NCBI GenBank assembly: GCA_009760885.1
Contig: CM019716.1
Coordinates: forward strand, 8,564,438 to 8,628,437
Direction of reading: 5' to 3'
From: Achatina immaculata
Taxonomy: Eukaryota > Mollusca > Gastropoda > Stylommatophora > Achatinidae
DNA: 64,000 bases
Translations under genes and position numbers: made by a program
The notes under the pieces: generated by a model
Seen by the model: only the letters and a program-made list of their open reading frames with translations
Databases searched by the model: none
Told to the model about the DNA's origin: nothing
Shown: positions 11,867-23,224 of the stretch, in pieces
Layout: each line of letters starts with the position of its first letter
Numbering within the stretch: the first letter of the stretch is position 1

Positions 11867-12212
11867 GATTAAAAAAAGAGAAACTTTTTGAGGTTGTTGG
11901 TTAATGTAACCAGTTTATATTATAAAAAAACCTTGTAAAAAAAGGCAACCAGCAAATCAGTTGTAGGATAATCATACCAGTAAGATGATGATGATTCACA
12001 GTTTGCATGGAGGAGAATCAGCCAGTTCTGTCTTTGGTTCAGCATGTAAGCATTTTGTCAAATAACTCTCCTCAGAAATAAGGTAATAAAATAAATTCAC
12101 ATGAACATTTAATTCCTGCTGATCTTTGTAAAGTGCATTTAATTTTACACTAAAAAAAAAAATACAAGGTACTGAATGTTATATTGACAAAACTAGCATT
12201 TCAGAAAGATGG

Positions 12213-12376
12213 ACATACTTCTCCAGAGTACACAATCCTTCATGCAGGTCATTAGCTCAGTTAGTAATCTCCTCTCATACCATCCCATCAGACTGGCCAG
12301 TATCATTTCTCTTGGTCTTCCTTTGATCTTCTTCCTTCTATTTTTCCTGTTGTTATAATATTTTCAATGCCCCAAT
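12213..12376 (-). mobile_element. family E LINE 3' end, copy E1
   Basis: Matches the 3' ends at 25436 and 46036 (CTTCTCCAGAGTAC, TCCTTCATGCAGG, then the GRPREMILDSL-encoding stretch read on the minus strand). 5'-truncated to about 160 bp. Confidence 0.8.
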
Positions 12377-12496
12377 ATAATTGTGCCCATTTTAAAAAAT
12401 CCTAGTGTGATCACTGCTTGAACATAAACAATATATTCTTGAACACTGACAAGACATTTACAAATCCTTTAACATTAACAACATATTTATACATAC

Positions 12497-12640
12497 CTTG
12501 AATATAAACTGCATATACACACATGCCTCCAGCTTCAGCCAATTGCTCTTGAATAAGAGCCTTACAGGTTTCAAATTCTTTCCTCACATAATGAAGATGA
12601 ATTAACCAGTTCCGACGTTCATTAACAGGAATTTCTGGAG
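12497..12640 (-). CDS. BBS4: BBS4-like exon, N-terminal TPR region
   Basis: 144-nt exon on the minus strand: acceptor TTTTTGTAACAG, coding [20 protein letters not shown] then a segment with [11 protein letters not shown] and VYAVYIQ, then donor GTATGT. The [21 protein letters not shown] segment is, from memory, a hallmark of BBS4 near its N-terminus. Phase 1 at entry completes the Ala codon opened by the exon ending at 16420 (AAA G / CT CCA); phase 1 at exit. BBS4 is a TPR scaffold of the BBSome and a centriolar-satellite protein. The open frame runs past the donor into the intron, which explains a longer spurious 108-codon reading here. Confidence 0.88.
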
Positions 12641-12774
12641 CTGTTACAAAAACAATTGAATACAGAAAAGCAATTTTTTCAACTACACAAATGATAAATT
12701 CTTGAGGTTCACTTAAAAAAGATTCATTTAAAGACATTCATTCTGACCAGTTAGGCCAATCAGTCAATGAAATA

Positions 12775-14111
12775 GTGTCCCAAAAGTAAATGTACTGATT
12801 TTCATATGTACAAAAATGCAACACACCATTGATGGATATCGGCATGTTGTTGGAGATCCTAGCTGCATGTCCAGGCTACTTTCAACTGAACTGGTTAAGT
12901 CATTCCTGTGCTACTACAGTTGTGTAAGGTCGTGTTTGAATACCTCGTTATGTTTGCCATGGAATGAAATATTGGACAGAAGCATACTGTCAAATTTTGT
13001 GTGAAACTCGAGAAATCTGTCACTGAGACATTTGAAAATTTAACTGAAACTCATAGAGATGTCACGCTGTCAAGAAATTTTTGTTATAAATAGGAAACAA
13101 CAAGGTTTTCGTATGGTAAAGTAAGAGAACACAGTTTTGTAGGATTAGACCTAAAAAAAATCATAGACAAAGCACTTTAGTGAGACGTAAGAAAAGAAAA
13201 ATCATAAGAGAATTACCTGGGATTTGAACACGGACTCCTGTAAGACAAGCAACCGTCTGGCCACGAGAGAACAGCATACTAGCCAACTACGCCAACTAGC
13301 ACCCCCAAAAAAAATATGTTTATTGGCATAGTCATAGAATAGTAACTATTCACTAGACATGAGGGATCGTGACACTCAGAAAGAAACAAGGTCGTGACAC
13401 AGAAATTCCGTAGCTTAGATTCAGTCTCTCTAGCAGGTACCAACTTTTAGACACACGGTCTCCTGCCATGTCAAGAAATATGGTCTTTAGGCAGCACAAC
13501 GCTTACAGAGAGGATCGAAAAAAAATGTTAAGATGAACCTCACTCTAGAAGGCCAATCTCATCAACAGATGATTATAATGTGAAAGTTGTGCAAGTTTCA
13601 ACAGTCATGGAATTGTGCACAAAGAATTTATACCTACAGGAGAGACAATTGATCAGGCCTTCAACAAAAATGTGTCGGAATGACTTTTACAAGGGGTTCT
13701 ACGAGTCCAAAGGAACACTGTAGATGGCTGGACTGTACCACAATAACACACATGCCTCCTGGATTCTCAACACAGCGCTTTCAATTCTAGATTTTTGGTG
13801 AAGAAAAACATTCCCACACTTCCACAACTTCCCTACAACCCAGATATAGCTCCATGTTATTTCTCCTCTTCCTTAAGTTGAAATCTATGTTGAAATTCAT
13901 CATTTCGAGACTGTGGAAAACATTTTTTAAAAAATTGTAACCAATGAACTAAGAATACTTATGGAATATGACTTTCAGTACTGTCATGATCAGTTAAAAA
14001 AAAAAGGTTGGAACTACTGTGTAATTTCCCAGGAAGGAGATAACTTGTAATTTCATGTGAGTATTGTATACATGTAAATAAAAAAATCAGTACACTTCAT
14101 TTTGGGACTCA
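12775..14111 (+). mobile_element. degenerate mariner transposon, copy 1
   Basis: About 1.34 kb, the usual mariner length. Ends are inverted: GTCCCAAAAGTAAATGTACT near 12777 against the complement of AGTACACTTCATTTTGGGAC near 14090-14107. The plus strand encodes broken transposase: SVTETFENLTETHRDVTLSR (helix-turn-helix region), SSTDDYNVKVVQ and KNIPTLPQLPYNPDIAPC, which holds the last Asp of the D,D34D triad. Many stops. A tRNA-like SINE sits inside. Confidence 0.88.
13195..13312 (-). repeat. tRNA-derived SINE inside mariner
   Basis: On the minus strand: box A-like TGGCGTAGTTGGCTAG and box B-like TGTTCAAATCCCAGG, spaced as in a tRNA with a long variable region. An A-rich stretch borders it at 13305-13315. 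Different from the SINE at 3112. It splits the mariner coding sequence. Confidence 0.7.
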
Positions 14112-14289
14112 GTGATAAAACCATAATAACAAACCTACTAGGTAAACACAAGAATCACAAGTATAAATGGATTATATGTGGTGTAAAAAATGAGGGGATA
14201 CAAATGTACACTATCTCTATCAGATCAACATACACTTTGTAACAATTAAATGTAGATACCCTCCTAATGCCTTCAACATACTGTGATGG

Positions 14290-15050
14290 GAAGACTTGTG
14301 CACTTCAGTGACCTAGAGAGCCGTGCCAGGACGAAGAGGTACTGAAAAGTTATCAACATGACCAGGAAGGGAATGAGCTAAAGCCATGAAACCTGTATGC
14401 TATTCCACATATTCACCCAGAAGTTCAAACACCTGGCACATCGATTATCAGGTTTGCTTAACCCTTCCAAAAAAATCTGATATCTGGTCACTGAAATAAT
14501 GCTCTGTTGCTGCTATCACATTCAAATCATTCAATAATTTCCCTCCTTTCAAACACTCTTAAGATTGAAAACAGGAAATATTCAGATGGAGCAAGATCTG
14601 GTAAGTTGGGTGGATGATCTATGCATTTAAACCTGAAATTCTTCAAACCATCTAACATCTTGTAAGCAGTCTTGCAAAAACAGAACAACTTTCCACAGCT
14701 TCCCTCACCATTTTTCTTTCAATTCATCCTTTAAGTGGGACTGCACACTAGAGTATTATTCTGCATTAAATGTTTGGTATCTGGAAGATATTCAGTCATC
14801 AAAATACTTTCTCTGACCTAAAAAACAGTGGCTGTGACCTTTCCTGCTGACTTCTGGGTCTTGAATTTCTTCAGCTGTGGAAGACCCAAGTGCGGCCACT
14901 GTAGGAACTGTAGTTTGGTTGCGGATCATAGTGGTGTAACCATGTTTCATGACCAGTGATGAGTCATTCCAAAAAATTATCACTAGATCACTCAAAATAC
15001 CGCAAAATATCAAGATCTTACTTATTTTTGTTTGTTATCAGTATTAAAAA
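14290..15050 (-). mobile_element. mariner transposon remnant, copy 2
   Basis: Minus-strand translation in changing frames gives LKKFKTQKSAGKVTATVF, RESILMTEYLPDTKHLMQNN and DHPPNLPDLAPSEYFLFSIL, i.e. the middle and C-terminal parts of a mariner transposase with the final Asp block. It is the same subfamily as 23225-24140 (shared DTKHLMQNN and KKNGEGSCGKL). It lacks the N-terminus and has many stops. Confidence 0.85.
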
Positions 15051-15295
15051 ATTTAGCGTTACTTGATGAATAGTTTCTGCAAACACAAATGCTCATGAAT
15101 TATAAACCCAATACATTTCCTGCATATCTCTTGTGTCTCAGCTACTGATGGTGGGATTCATGGAAGCAACCCATCCCCTTGTCTAGAATCCAGATAACTG
15201 AGCAATGAAACTGAATGTAGAAGAAGAAGAGGAGGAGGAGCATGAGGAAGAGCAGCAGAAAGAGAAGAAGAAAAGGGATAAGAAGAAGCACTGAT

Positions 15296-15850
15296 ACTAT
15301 CTGTAACAACTGAATGTATGTAATTTAGCAGGCACCGTCTGTAACAAATAAAGACTGATACTATCTGTAACAAATTAATGTAATTTACCAGGCACTGTCT
15401 GTAACAAATAAACACTGATACTATCTGTAACAAATGAATGTAATTTAGCAGGCACTGTCTGTAACAAATAAACACTGATACTATCTGTAACAAATTAATG
15501 TAATTTACCAGGCACTGTCTGTAACAAATAAACACTGATACTATCTGTAACAAATTAATGTAATTTAGCAGGCACTGTCTGTAACAAATAAAGACTGATA
15601 CTATCTGTAACAAATGAATGTAATTTAGCAGGCACCGTCTGTAACAAATAAACACTGATACTATCTGTAACAACAGAATGTATGTAATTTAGCAGGTATC
15701 ACCTGTAACAAATAAATACTGATACTATCTGTAACAACTGAATGTATGTAATTTAGCAGGCACAATCTGTAACAAATAAATACTGATACTATCTGTAAAA
15801 ACTGAATGTATGTAATTTAGCAGGCACCATCTGTATCAAATAAACACTGA
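15296..15850. repeat. 60-bp minisatellite, about 9 copies
   Basis: Unit CTGATACTATCTGTAACAAA…GAATGTAATTTAGCAGGCAC…; the first units are highly alike and the last three gain 1-4 bp. The period is a multiple of three, so a 171-codon minus-strand frame is open across it. That frame is an artefact. Confidence 0.95.
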
Positions 15851-16400
15851 CATCATAATATCTACACACAGCCACTGGCCATAACAACAACAAAAATTGA
15901 CATCATAATATCTACACACAGCCACTGGCCATAACAACAAAAATAAACACTGACATTATAATATATACACACAAACACTGGCTTTAACAAAAAAAAATAA
16001 ACATTGATATCATAATATTTACATATAGACACTGGGTATTAGAAAAAAACACTGACATCATAATATATACACACAGACACTGGCTTTGGCAAAAAAAAAA
16101 ACCAAAATAAAAATTGACACTGTAGCAATTAAACATTAACACCACAACTAAACATACAATATTGCATGTAACAACTAAATATAACCAAAGTAAAAACTAA
16201 GCATTAACAATGTCTGTAACAAACCAAATTTTAACATAATAATAACTAAACTTATCACTTTTGTAACTAACTAGACATTAACACTATTTGTAACAAACTA
16301 AACTTTAATATGATAACAACTAAACATATGCACTGTTGTAATAATCTAAACATTAATGCTGCTTGTAACAACTAAACATAGACACTGTCTGTCACAACTA
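15851..16400. repeat. degenerate AT-rich tandem repeats
   Basis: Continuation of the array with about 57-bp units (CACTGACATCATAATATCTA…CACAGCCACTGGCC) and then shorter units with TAACAACTAAACAT and ACTGT. It drifts progressively away from the 60-bp unit. Confidence 0.8.
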
Positions 16401-16419
16401 AACACAGTCTTATCCTAAC

Positions 16420-16486
16420 CTTTCTTAGTCTTTGGTTTAGATGGCAGAGCTGCCACACTTGGAATATTTGGTATTTCAGTTGGCAT
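16420..16486 (-). CDS. BBS4: BBS4-like N-terminal exon
   Basis: Minus-strand segment coding MPTEIPNIPSVAALPSKPKT then KK and one base, followed by donor GTTAGG. It joins in phase to the exon at 12640. From memory the low-complexity, lysine-ending N-terminus before KAPEFPI-type sequence is typical of BBS4. The start given is the in-frame ATG at 16486-16484. The frame stays open upstream (VDYEKERKVPLGN), so the exon may begin near 16531 after an AG. This choice is uncertain. Confidence 0.7.
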
Positions 16487-16774
16487 GTTTCCTAATGGAA
16501 CTTTTCTTTCCTTCTCATAATCAACTCCTTCCTTTCAATATGCAAAATTTTATAAAATGTTGAACATGTGCTTGAATAACTTATGCAGAACATTTTCAAT
16601 GAAATATTGAAATGAATTCTTTGTGAATATATATTCATTACACTACAAAAACTTACCATCTCTAATGCTTTTCATTCATTCACTCATTTATCCCTTCATC
16701 CCAGCTATCTTACTATTTTCAAGATCTGCTTCAAATATTCACCTCTGAGTATTTTCGAGTCCACTCTGTCTTCT

Positions 16775-17280
16775 ACATCTTACATCCTTCCTGGGCCGTT
16801 AAATGTAACACAGGGCTTGCATAGTTGTTTGACAAGTTTTTCTGTTCTTGGTGAGTCTTTCAACTTTATCAAGGGATGTTATGCCCACTAAACTGGCTTC
16901 TCTTAACAATGTTCTCTTTAGAGTTTCATGTGGTTGACCTCTTTTTCTGCAGCCTGTTGTGCTGCAATTGATAGCTTGTTCTGGTATTCTCTGATTGTTT
17001 CTTCTCATCATATGACCGACATATGTCCACATTTTTTTTTTTTCTGATCACCCATGAGACAGGTTGTTGTTTGCTCATCTGCCATATCTCTGTGTTGTTC
17101 TTGAATTCATTCCACTTTATACCAAGTATTTTCTTTAGGCATTTGTTTTCAAAAGAGTCTAATTTCTTGTCTATTTCTTTAGTTGATTTCAGCTTTCACA
17201 TGCATAAATGAGGGTGGATATCACATTTGAATTGAATAATCTTAATTTCGTTTTTGTGCTTATAACTTTTGAATTATTCT
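16775..17280 (-). mobile_element. family C LINE 3' end, copy C2
   Basis: Encodes WTYVGHMMRRNNQRIPEQA and the region ending CRKRGQPHETLKRTLLREA on the minus strand; nucleotide-level match to 10125-10560, 50745-51207 and 52806-53130. About 500 bp, 5'-truncated. Confidence 0.88.
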
Positions 17281-17451
17281 ACATAAAATGAGGAAAATAC
17301 AGCATCAGAGTACAACACTGACTACATTTGTTGCATTGTCAGCATACAACACTGACTTCATCCTTGCACTGTCAACATGTAACTTACTTCTTATAATGTA
17401 CAACATACATATATAAAACTTTGAATTTATACCCTGCAGTATAGACATGGA

Positions 17452-17742
17452 AGCCACTGACAGCAATTATTGAGGAAAGATGCTGGCGATGGTTGGGACA
17501 TGTGCTCCGAATGAGTGACAACTCACTACCATAAAAGCACTAAGATGGACACCACAGGGGAACAGAAGTAAGGGTAGACCAAAAGAGACATGGAGAAGAA
17601 CAACAGAAAGGATGTTGAGCAATAGAGGGCTCACCTGGGCAAGAGCAGAAAAAAAGGCAAAGGACAGGCATTTGTGGAAAACCATTGTGAAGCCCCATAT
17701 GCCCTGGGCACTTCAGGTTCACAGAAAGAGAGAGAGAGAGAC
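17452..17742 (+). mobile_element. family B LINE 3' end, copy B2
   Basis: About 290 bp matching the last part of B1 (8605-8900) including the GRPKETWRRTTERML code and the (AG)n tail at 17728-17741. 5'-truncated, with one frameshift in the first half. Confidence 0.93.
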
Positions 17743-17744
17743 TA

Positions 17745-18475
17745 TAGACATGGACATAAAAAAGAACAAATATATCCATATTACAAGAACTTAATATTGA
17801 AGAAGGCTGGCTAGTCAAGAGGATTAAACATAGAAAACCTAAATATTTTGGACACATTAAATGCATGATAATCTAGAGAGGACCATCTTGGAAGGATACA
17901 TAACTGGAAAAAGAAAGAGAGGAAGACCAAAGTGAAGATGGATGCAAGACATCGTTGATGATCTGCAAATGGATGCATCAGTAGCAGGGCATCTTGCTTA
18001 CAACTGAGAGATAAAAGGAATGGCGACTGCAGTAGAACTGGTTTAAATAATAAAGGTAGATAGAGGTGTATGGTGCAGTTTTACAAAGTGAGTGAGGGAG
18101 AGAGTGAGTGAGTAAAGTGAGAAAAAACGAATAGAAAGTATGAGAATGTATAAATGAAAAACATACAACATCCGATATTTCGGCATGAGCCTTTTTCAAG
18201 GATTACATGCACAACAAGACATAAAAAAAAGAACTTATCTTAATGTGGGACATTAAGATAAGTTCTTCATTTTTCTTTTCATTTATACATTGCATAAATG
18301 TATGTTTTTCATTTATACATTCTCATAATTTCTATTCATTTTTTACTCACTTTACTCACTCCCTCCCTCACTTTGTAAAACTGCACCATACACCTCTATC
18401 TATCTTACTACTGAGAGGTCTACAGGAGTGCTGTTAGGGAGGCAAAGTTCCGCAAGGAACATGTAGATGAATGAG
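17745..18475 (+). mobile_element. family A LINE 3' end, copy A3, split
   Basis: 17745-18010 and 18410-18475 together make one 3' end of family A (NISILQEL-like start, GKRKRGRP-like block, then the AGGCAAAGTTCCGCAAGG stretch and a degraded GATGAATGAGT tail). It is split by the foldback element 18011-18409. Confidence 0.88.
18011..18409. mobile_element. foldback (inverted-repeat) element, repeat X copy 2
   Basis: 18058-18168 and 18300-18402 are inverted copies of one another. At the centre is an 18-bp perfect palindrome, 18229-18246 against 18250-18267, with a 3-bp loop. ACTGAGAG flanks it on both sides (18003-18010 and 18410-18417) as an 8-bp target duplication inside A3. The arms match repeat X at 3655 and 52385. 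The left arm holds an extra block (ATCCGATATTTCGGC…) absent from the right arm. Confidence 0.85.
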
Positions 18476-18911
18476 TAAACTAGAGACATATAACACTGAT
18501 TCATTTCTTGCATTGTTGAAATACAACACTGACTTCATTTCTTGCTCTGCTGACATATAACAATGATTCCATTCCTTGCAGTCAGCATACAGCAACGAGT
18601 TCTCATTTCTCAGTACAGTAGACATACAATACTGACTTTATTTCTTGCATTGTTGATATATGACAATGGCTCCATTCCTTGTATTGTCAACATACTACAC
18701 TCAGCCCATTCTTTGCAATGTCAACATTTGTTTAACTATCTACATACAACTCTAGTCCAGTTCTTTGCAGTGTTTACATTTAGTAACAACCTCAACCCTT
18801 GCTCTATTGACATACAACACTAAATCTATTCATTTGCACTGTCAACATATAAATGAACCCAATCTTTGCATTCTCAACATACAATAATGACTTTACTTCT
18901 TGCACTGTTGA

Positions 18912-19081
18912 AAACAGTCTCCCAGGGGAAGACCAAGAGAAATTATACTGGACAGTCTAATGAGATTGTGTGAGAGGAGAACACCAACTGAGCTAATGGC
19001 CTACATGAAGGATTGGGTACTCTGGAGAAGCATAACAGCCAACACCAGTCAGCATGGCAGCTGACGATGATCATGATGACT
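18912..19081 (+). mobile_element. family E LINE 3' end, copy E2
   Basis: Plus-strand copy of the family E terminus (compare 46036-46255 on the opposite strand), broken by indels, with a (GATGAT)n-type tail at 19064-19081. Inserted in the tandem array. Confidence 0.85.
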
Positions 19082-19154
19082 GTTGAAAAATAACAGTAAA
19101 TCCTTTCTTTGTTCTGTTGACATATAACGCTGGGTCTATTTCTTGTGCTATGGT

Positions 19155-22100
19155 TTGGATCATCATCACTGCGCTCCAGACATGTCCATAGGTGTTAAGA
19201 TCCCTCACCCTTACCCCCCTCAGTATATGCATCAGTGTCCTGTGGCTGATAGTGCCCATTCTCTGTTGGTTTACAAGTTCTCTCACGTGCCCCATATGCC
19301 TTTCAATTCTGGCCATGCTAATTTATAATCCTAGCTCTCTCAGTCTAAGCACCAATATAAAGTCACTTCTCTCAAAGTCCTTCACTCTGCCTATCTCTCT
19401 AAGTGCACTGATAATACTGGCTCAATCTAGTGGTTGTCCATCAGTGATTATGGCAGAGCCAGCCAATCTATCAATGTTTTCACTTCCCTGGATGTCTGCA
19501 TACCCAGAGACACAGATGAAGGTGACTTTGTGAACTGCTGATCTCTGCAATGACTCAAGTCATTGCCTGCATACAAAGCCTGCCTCAGCCTTCCAGATCA
19601 TACTCATTGAATCACTTAGAATGCAGACACAGGAATAGTCTTGTGACTCCAGCCATATGAATGCTTTTGTTATTGCCATCACCTCCATCATCATGCTGCT
19701 TGTGGTCACAGCAAAGGCATCACTGGCTTCCTGGATTGTTCTGCCTGCTGAGCATGCTGTGAATGCCCATGCACTCTCTGATGTCATACAGCAGATCTAT
19801 CTGTGCAAATAACTGTACCTGTCACACTGGAGTTTTCACTGATGAGGGTGTTAACCTCTGCATTCACAGCAAGTGGATATTGCTCCCTGCTTCTCTGGTC
19901 AAGTGAGACAATGCAAGCAAAGGTGCTCTCAAATGCTGCTGGCACAGGTAATCGTTCCTCACTGGGGATGATATTGTTAAGTTCACAGATCTGCTTGATA
20001 ACATCTTCTGCATGACTCATCCATGATTTGCCCCTCTTTAACCCATCACCCTTTTCTTTAAACAGCTCTTGATGCAATGGGTGTTCCTTATCTTTGCTTA
20101 GCTTGAGGTATGCACGCACCCTCCAGATCTTGATCCAGTGATTCATGGTTGGGACATCAAGGAGGTATCTCATTACTACACAGGAAGGGTCTCTTGTTCA
20201 CCCCAAGATAATCCACATGGCTTGAATTTGCACCTATCTGAGTTTTTCAATCTGCGCAGAGCTGACAGTGAGGATGGCTAGAGTGTACTCAATGAGTGCA
20301 AGAACTAGTCCCTGGAACAGAAGTATTAGTAGCCTCTGCTCAGTGTTTGCAGTGGCCATGACCTTCACTACTGATAGACCTTTGTAAACTTTTGTTATCA
20401 CATGGTCAACATGTTCTTTGAAACACAGACTATGATTAAACTTCACTCCCAAATATGTCACAAAGTTTGTTCTGGTCACATCTTTGACACTCAATCTCAC
20501 AACAGGCATATTAGGGTTAATAATATTGTTGTTCAGTGAGAACTATGTCACTGATGCTTTTGCATGGTTGACAAGGTCTTTTGAAATGCCACACCAGGAG
20601 GAAATATGATCAAGCTCGCTCTGCAATGCATTGGCAGTCTCCTGTCTGTCTCTTCCCTGTTGATACACCACAATATCATCAGCAAATGACAGAGTCCTTC
20701 CCGTCCCAATAAGCTGTTGTTCAGCAACTATCATCATGTATACACTGAACAAGACCAGCGACAACAGAGAACCCTGTGGCAGACTTGAATACGTTATTAT
20801 TGGTTCTGAAGACCAAATGCCACATCTGAGAACCACCGATCTCTGGAATAGGGCTGCAGCTATACATTTGACAAAGAGAGGGTGCACTTCTAATCTAAGA
20901 AGCATGCGCATTAGGTAACTGAGTGGTACTCTGCTGTACATATCTTCTAAGTCTATTGCAACTGTACGTCTCTTCTTGGGCCTGAAATCCTTCAAAGACA
21001 TCTTGAGCAAAGACTGCAGCATTAAGCCATGTCTTTTTATTACTCCTATACCTTCCAAGTGTGGATAGGAACATGTGATGCCTTTCCAGATCATTGGTGA
21101 GTGTATGTGCAACAATTTTCTCCAGTAGCGTGCCAACAGTGTTCTGTATCTTGATGATTCTGTAGCCAATGATCTGGGAATGGTCCTTGTTTGGCTTTGG
21201 AAGCAGCAGCAGGTAGATGTGTAGCCATTCCTCTTTGATCTGGCCAGGTCTTAAATGTCAATGTCTGACAGGTTGCCTATATCATTATATCAGATGCCAT
21301 CAGGGCCTGGGGCCATGTTGTATGATCTTTTGAGCATTGTGCAAATGGTCTCAGTTATGATGGCATATTTCTCTTCCAGTACCACCTTCCCACACAGCAT
21401 CTGTTATCTTAACCTTCAATCTGGCAGTTTTGTCACTGTGGTTGGTCTGCTCTATACAGCGTACAAAGAGGGCCCTTTCTTTGGTCTTATCAGATTTTTG
21501 CCATGTCTGGTCTGTGCTCTGAAAGTCTGGTATGCCTCTACATCATGTAATGCCATTCATGCTCTGATGAAAGCACCAGAATGTCTTAAAGGAGCTTTCA
21601 GTGAATACTTTTTTGCAGAATTCATCCCATTTCAGTGTCTTATACTGCCTGGCACTTGATCTGAAAGGCTTCATCTTCTCATCATTCTAGGCCTTCAAGA
21701 GGTCCGTCTATGATATGCCAGTTTTCCTGGCTTTCTGGCATGCTGTGACAGTCTGGCATGCTGTGACAGTTTGTCTTTTGTCCACCCATGCTTTCTCAAC
21801 TTCTTCGTTCCACCATGGTGACTGTATCTATCTCTCCTGTCTCCTACAGTGAGCGCTCTGACTGCTGCGCCTGATTATGCTGACGCCGTCTTGCTCTGCG
21901 TTGTCATACTGGAAGCTGCTTATCATGTCTTTCTGGCTTCTATTTATGCTCTTCTCAATTAAGATGACGCAAGGAAAGTGATTGCTGTCTTGGTGTCCCA
22001 GGTACCTGCATACAGGTCTGATGGTGACTGACGCCTGAGTAAATCAATGACACTCAGAATAACCAAGTCGGGTTAGTGAATGATCACCCTTCCGTCATTC

Positions 22101-22200
22101 AAACACACTAGATTAGAAGACACCAGCGCGTCGTCTATATCTTCCTCTTGTTTGTTGATGATGACATTATCGCACTGGTTACTTCTCGCATTAAAGATAT
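19155..22200 (-). mobile_element. I-type LINE with RNase H, family D (degenerate)
   Basis: About 3 kb on the minus strand. From its 5' side: endonuclease C-terminal half (NARSNQCDNVI, DDALVSSNLVCLNDGRV near 22080-22200), linker, RT (YNMAPGPDGI near 21290; core 20543-21169), a thumb region with NFVTYLGVKFNHSLCFKEHV (20234-20509), then RNase H (around 19560-19800 with ITKAFIWLESQD and ILSDSMSM; the WVPGH-type block is reduced to VSGYADIQGSENIDRLAG near 19450-19510). Many stops. The order EN-RT-RNaseH places it in the I-group of LINEs rather than with the RTE-like families here. Confidence 0.85.
20543..21169 (-). pseudogene. RT core of family D LINE
   Basis: 208 codons containing AIDLEDMYSRVPLSYLM (motif A with catalytic Asp), YSSLPQGSLLSLVLFSVYM (motif B) and LSFADDIVVYQ (motif C, FADD). 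Catalytic residues are kept, but the frame is cut off on both sides. The RT would copy LINE RNA at a nicked chromosomal target. Confidence 0.85.
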
Positions 22201-23220
22201 ATACATATAACACTTTCTTCTGGAAAATTTTGAACTCCTAGTTTATGCAGCTCTGAATACATATGACTCAATTATTCTGAAAAATATTGTGAACAAACCT
22301 GCTCATTTCGGTTCGCCATTGTGAAACTCTTGTTAATATGGTAAAACATGGATAAGATTTGTTTCATTAAAACTTTCCTAGTATTATCAATTTCATGGGG
22401 ATACTGTTTCTTAATTTGTTTTAAAAAACTCGTACTTCTGAATTTCTAATTTATGCTTAAAATATAATGTATGCCTCGATTTATCTTCAAACGTTACTGA
22501 TAATAATTTATCTTTATACTGATGGTTGTCAACATCTAGGACTTGACGTAACTAATCCAAGTTTTATCTACAATGGCAACGCAGCAGAATCGAAATAGTG
22601 ATTTTGGTATGACTTTCTATTCAGTGCAAGCAAGACGAGAGTCAAAGGCTGAGAGTCATTCCAGTAAAAGAGCTAGAGGTTGAAAGCCACTCAAAGGTTG
22701 AGTCATTCATAGACACAGGCCAGAGACTGAAAATAATCCAAGACGCGAGCCAGAGGTTGAGAGCTATTCTAAGGCACCAGTATGAAACCATTCCAAGATA
22801 GGGTTAGAACCGGAGGTTGAGATGGATTATGTACATTTAGTATTTGTTGCAGTCTGGCTTGGTTTTTACAGATTAGTCGTATATGACTGCCATCTGATTA
22901 ATTGTGGTATGAGATAATTCGAGAATGGAGGTGAGTGCCAATTCCCTGTTAGCTTGCCTTCCACAGACAAATTTTCCCTATTTTTAAAATTTATCAGATT
23001 GTGTAATTTCCATAAGTAAATGTTTAGCATAAATGTAACATAACTATACAAAAGCTCAGGGATAATGAAAATGAAGAAAGTAAACTGAAGAAAGGTAGAA
23101 TATATACTTTACCACTTCAGAAGCAGTCATTTATTCATTTACATTTTACAAAGTATTAGAGCCTATAGGGAGTATAGACTTGATGCAAGAACAACAAAAG
23201 CTGCTAATATCTCTTCATAC
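22201..23220. other. mostly unassigned; candidate first exon at 22573
   Basis: AT-rich. A 36-codon plus-strand frame at 22573-22683 begins MATQQNRNSDFG, and a donor-like GTATGA lies inside it at 22607. It could be an upstream coding exon of the ankyrin gene, but its phase (34 nt) does not match the exon at 25027 directly, so another exon would be needed. 22620-22840 has loose repeats of GAGGTTGAGA plus CATTCCAAGA. Otherwise nothing seen. Confidence 0.3.
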
Positions 23221-23224
23221 ATAT

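Larger units (their letters stand above)
17285..19150. repeat. degenerate 36-40-bp tandem array, interrupted
   Basis: Units like ATACAACACTGACTTCATTTC TTGCA with a variable linker occupy 17285-17450, 18476-18911 and 19082-19150. Between these blocks sit LINE fragments B2, A3 (with a foldback insertion) and E2. The same unit on either side shows that the fragments landed in one array. Confidence 0.75.

Noticed and set aside
12411..12737. A 108-codon single-exon gene on the minus strand.
   Set aside because: Only 12497-12640 resembles protein; both flanks are intron read-through, and the splice sites at each border are good.
15158..15673. 171-codon minus-strand frame.
   Set aside because: Produced by the 60-bp minisatellite (20 codons per unit).
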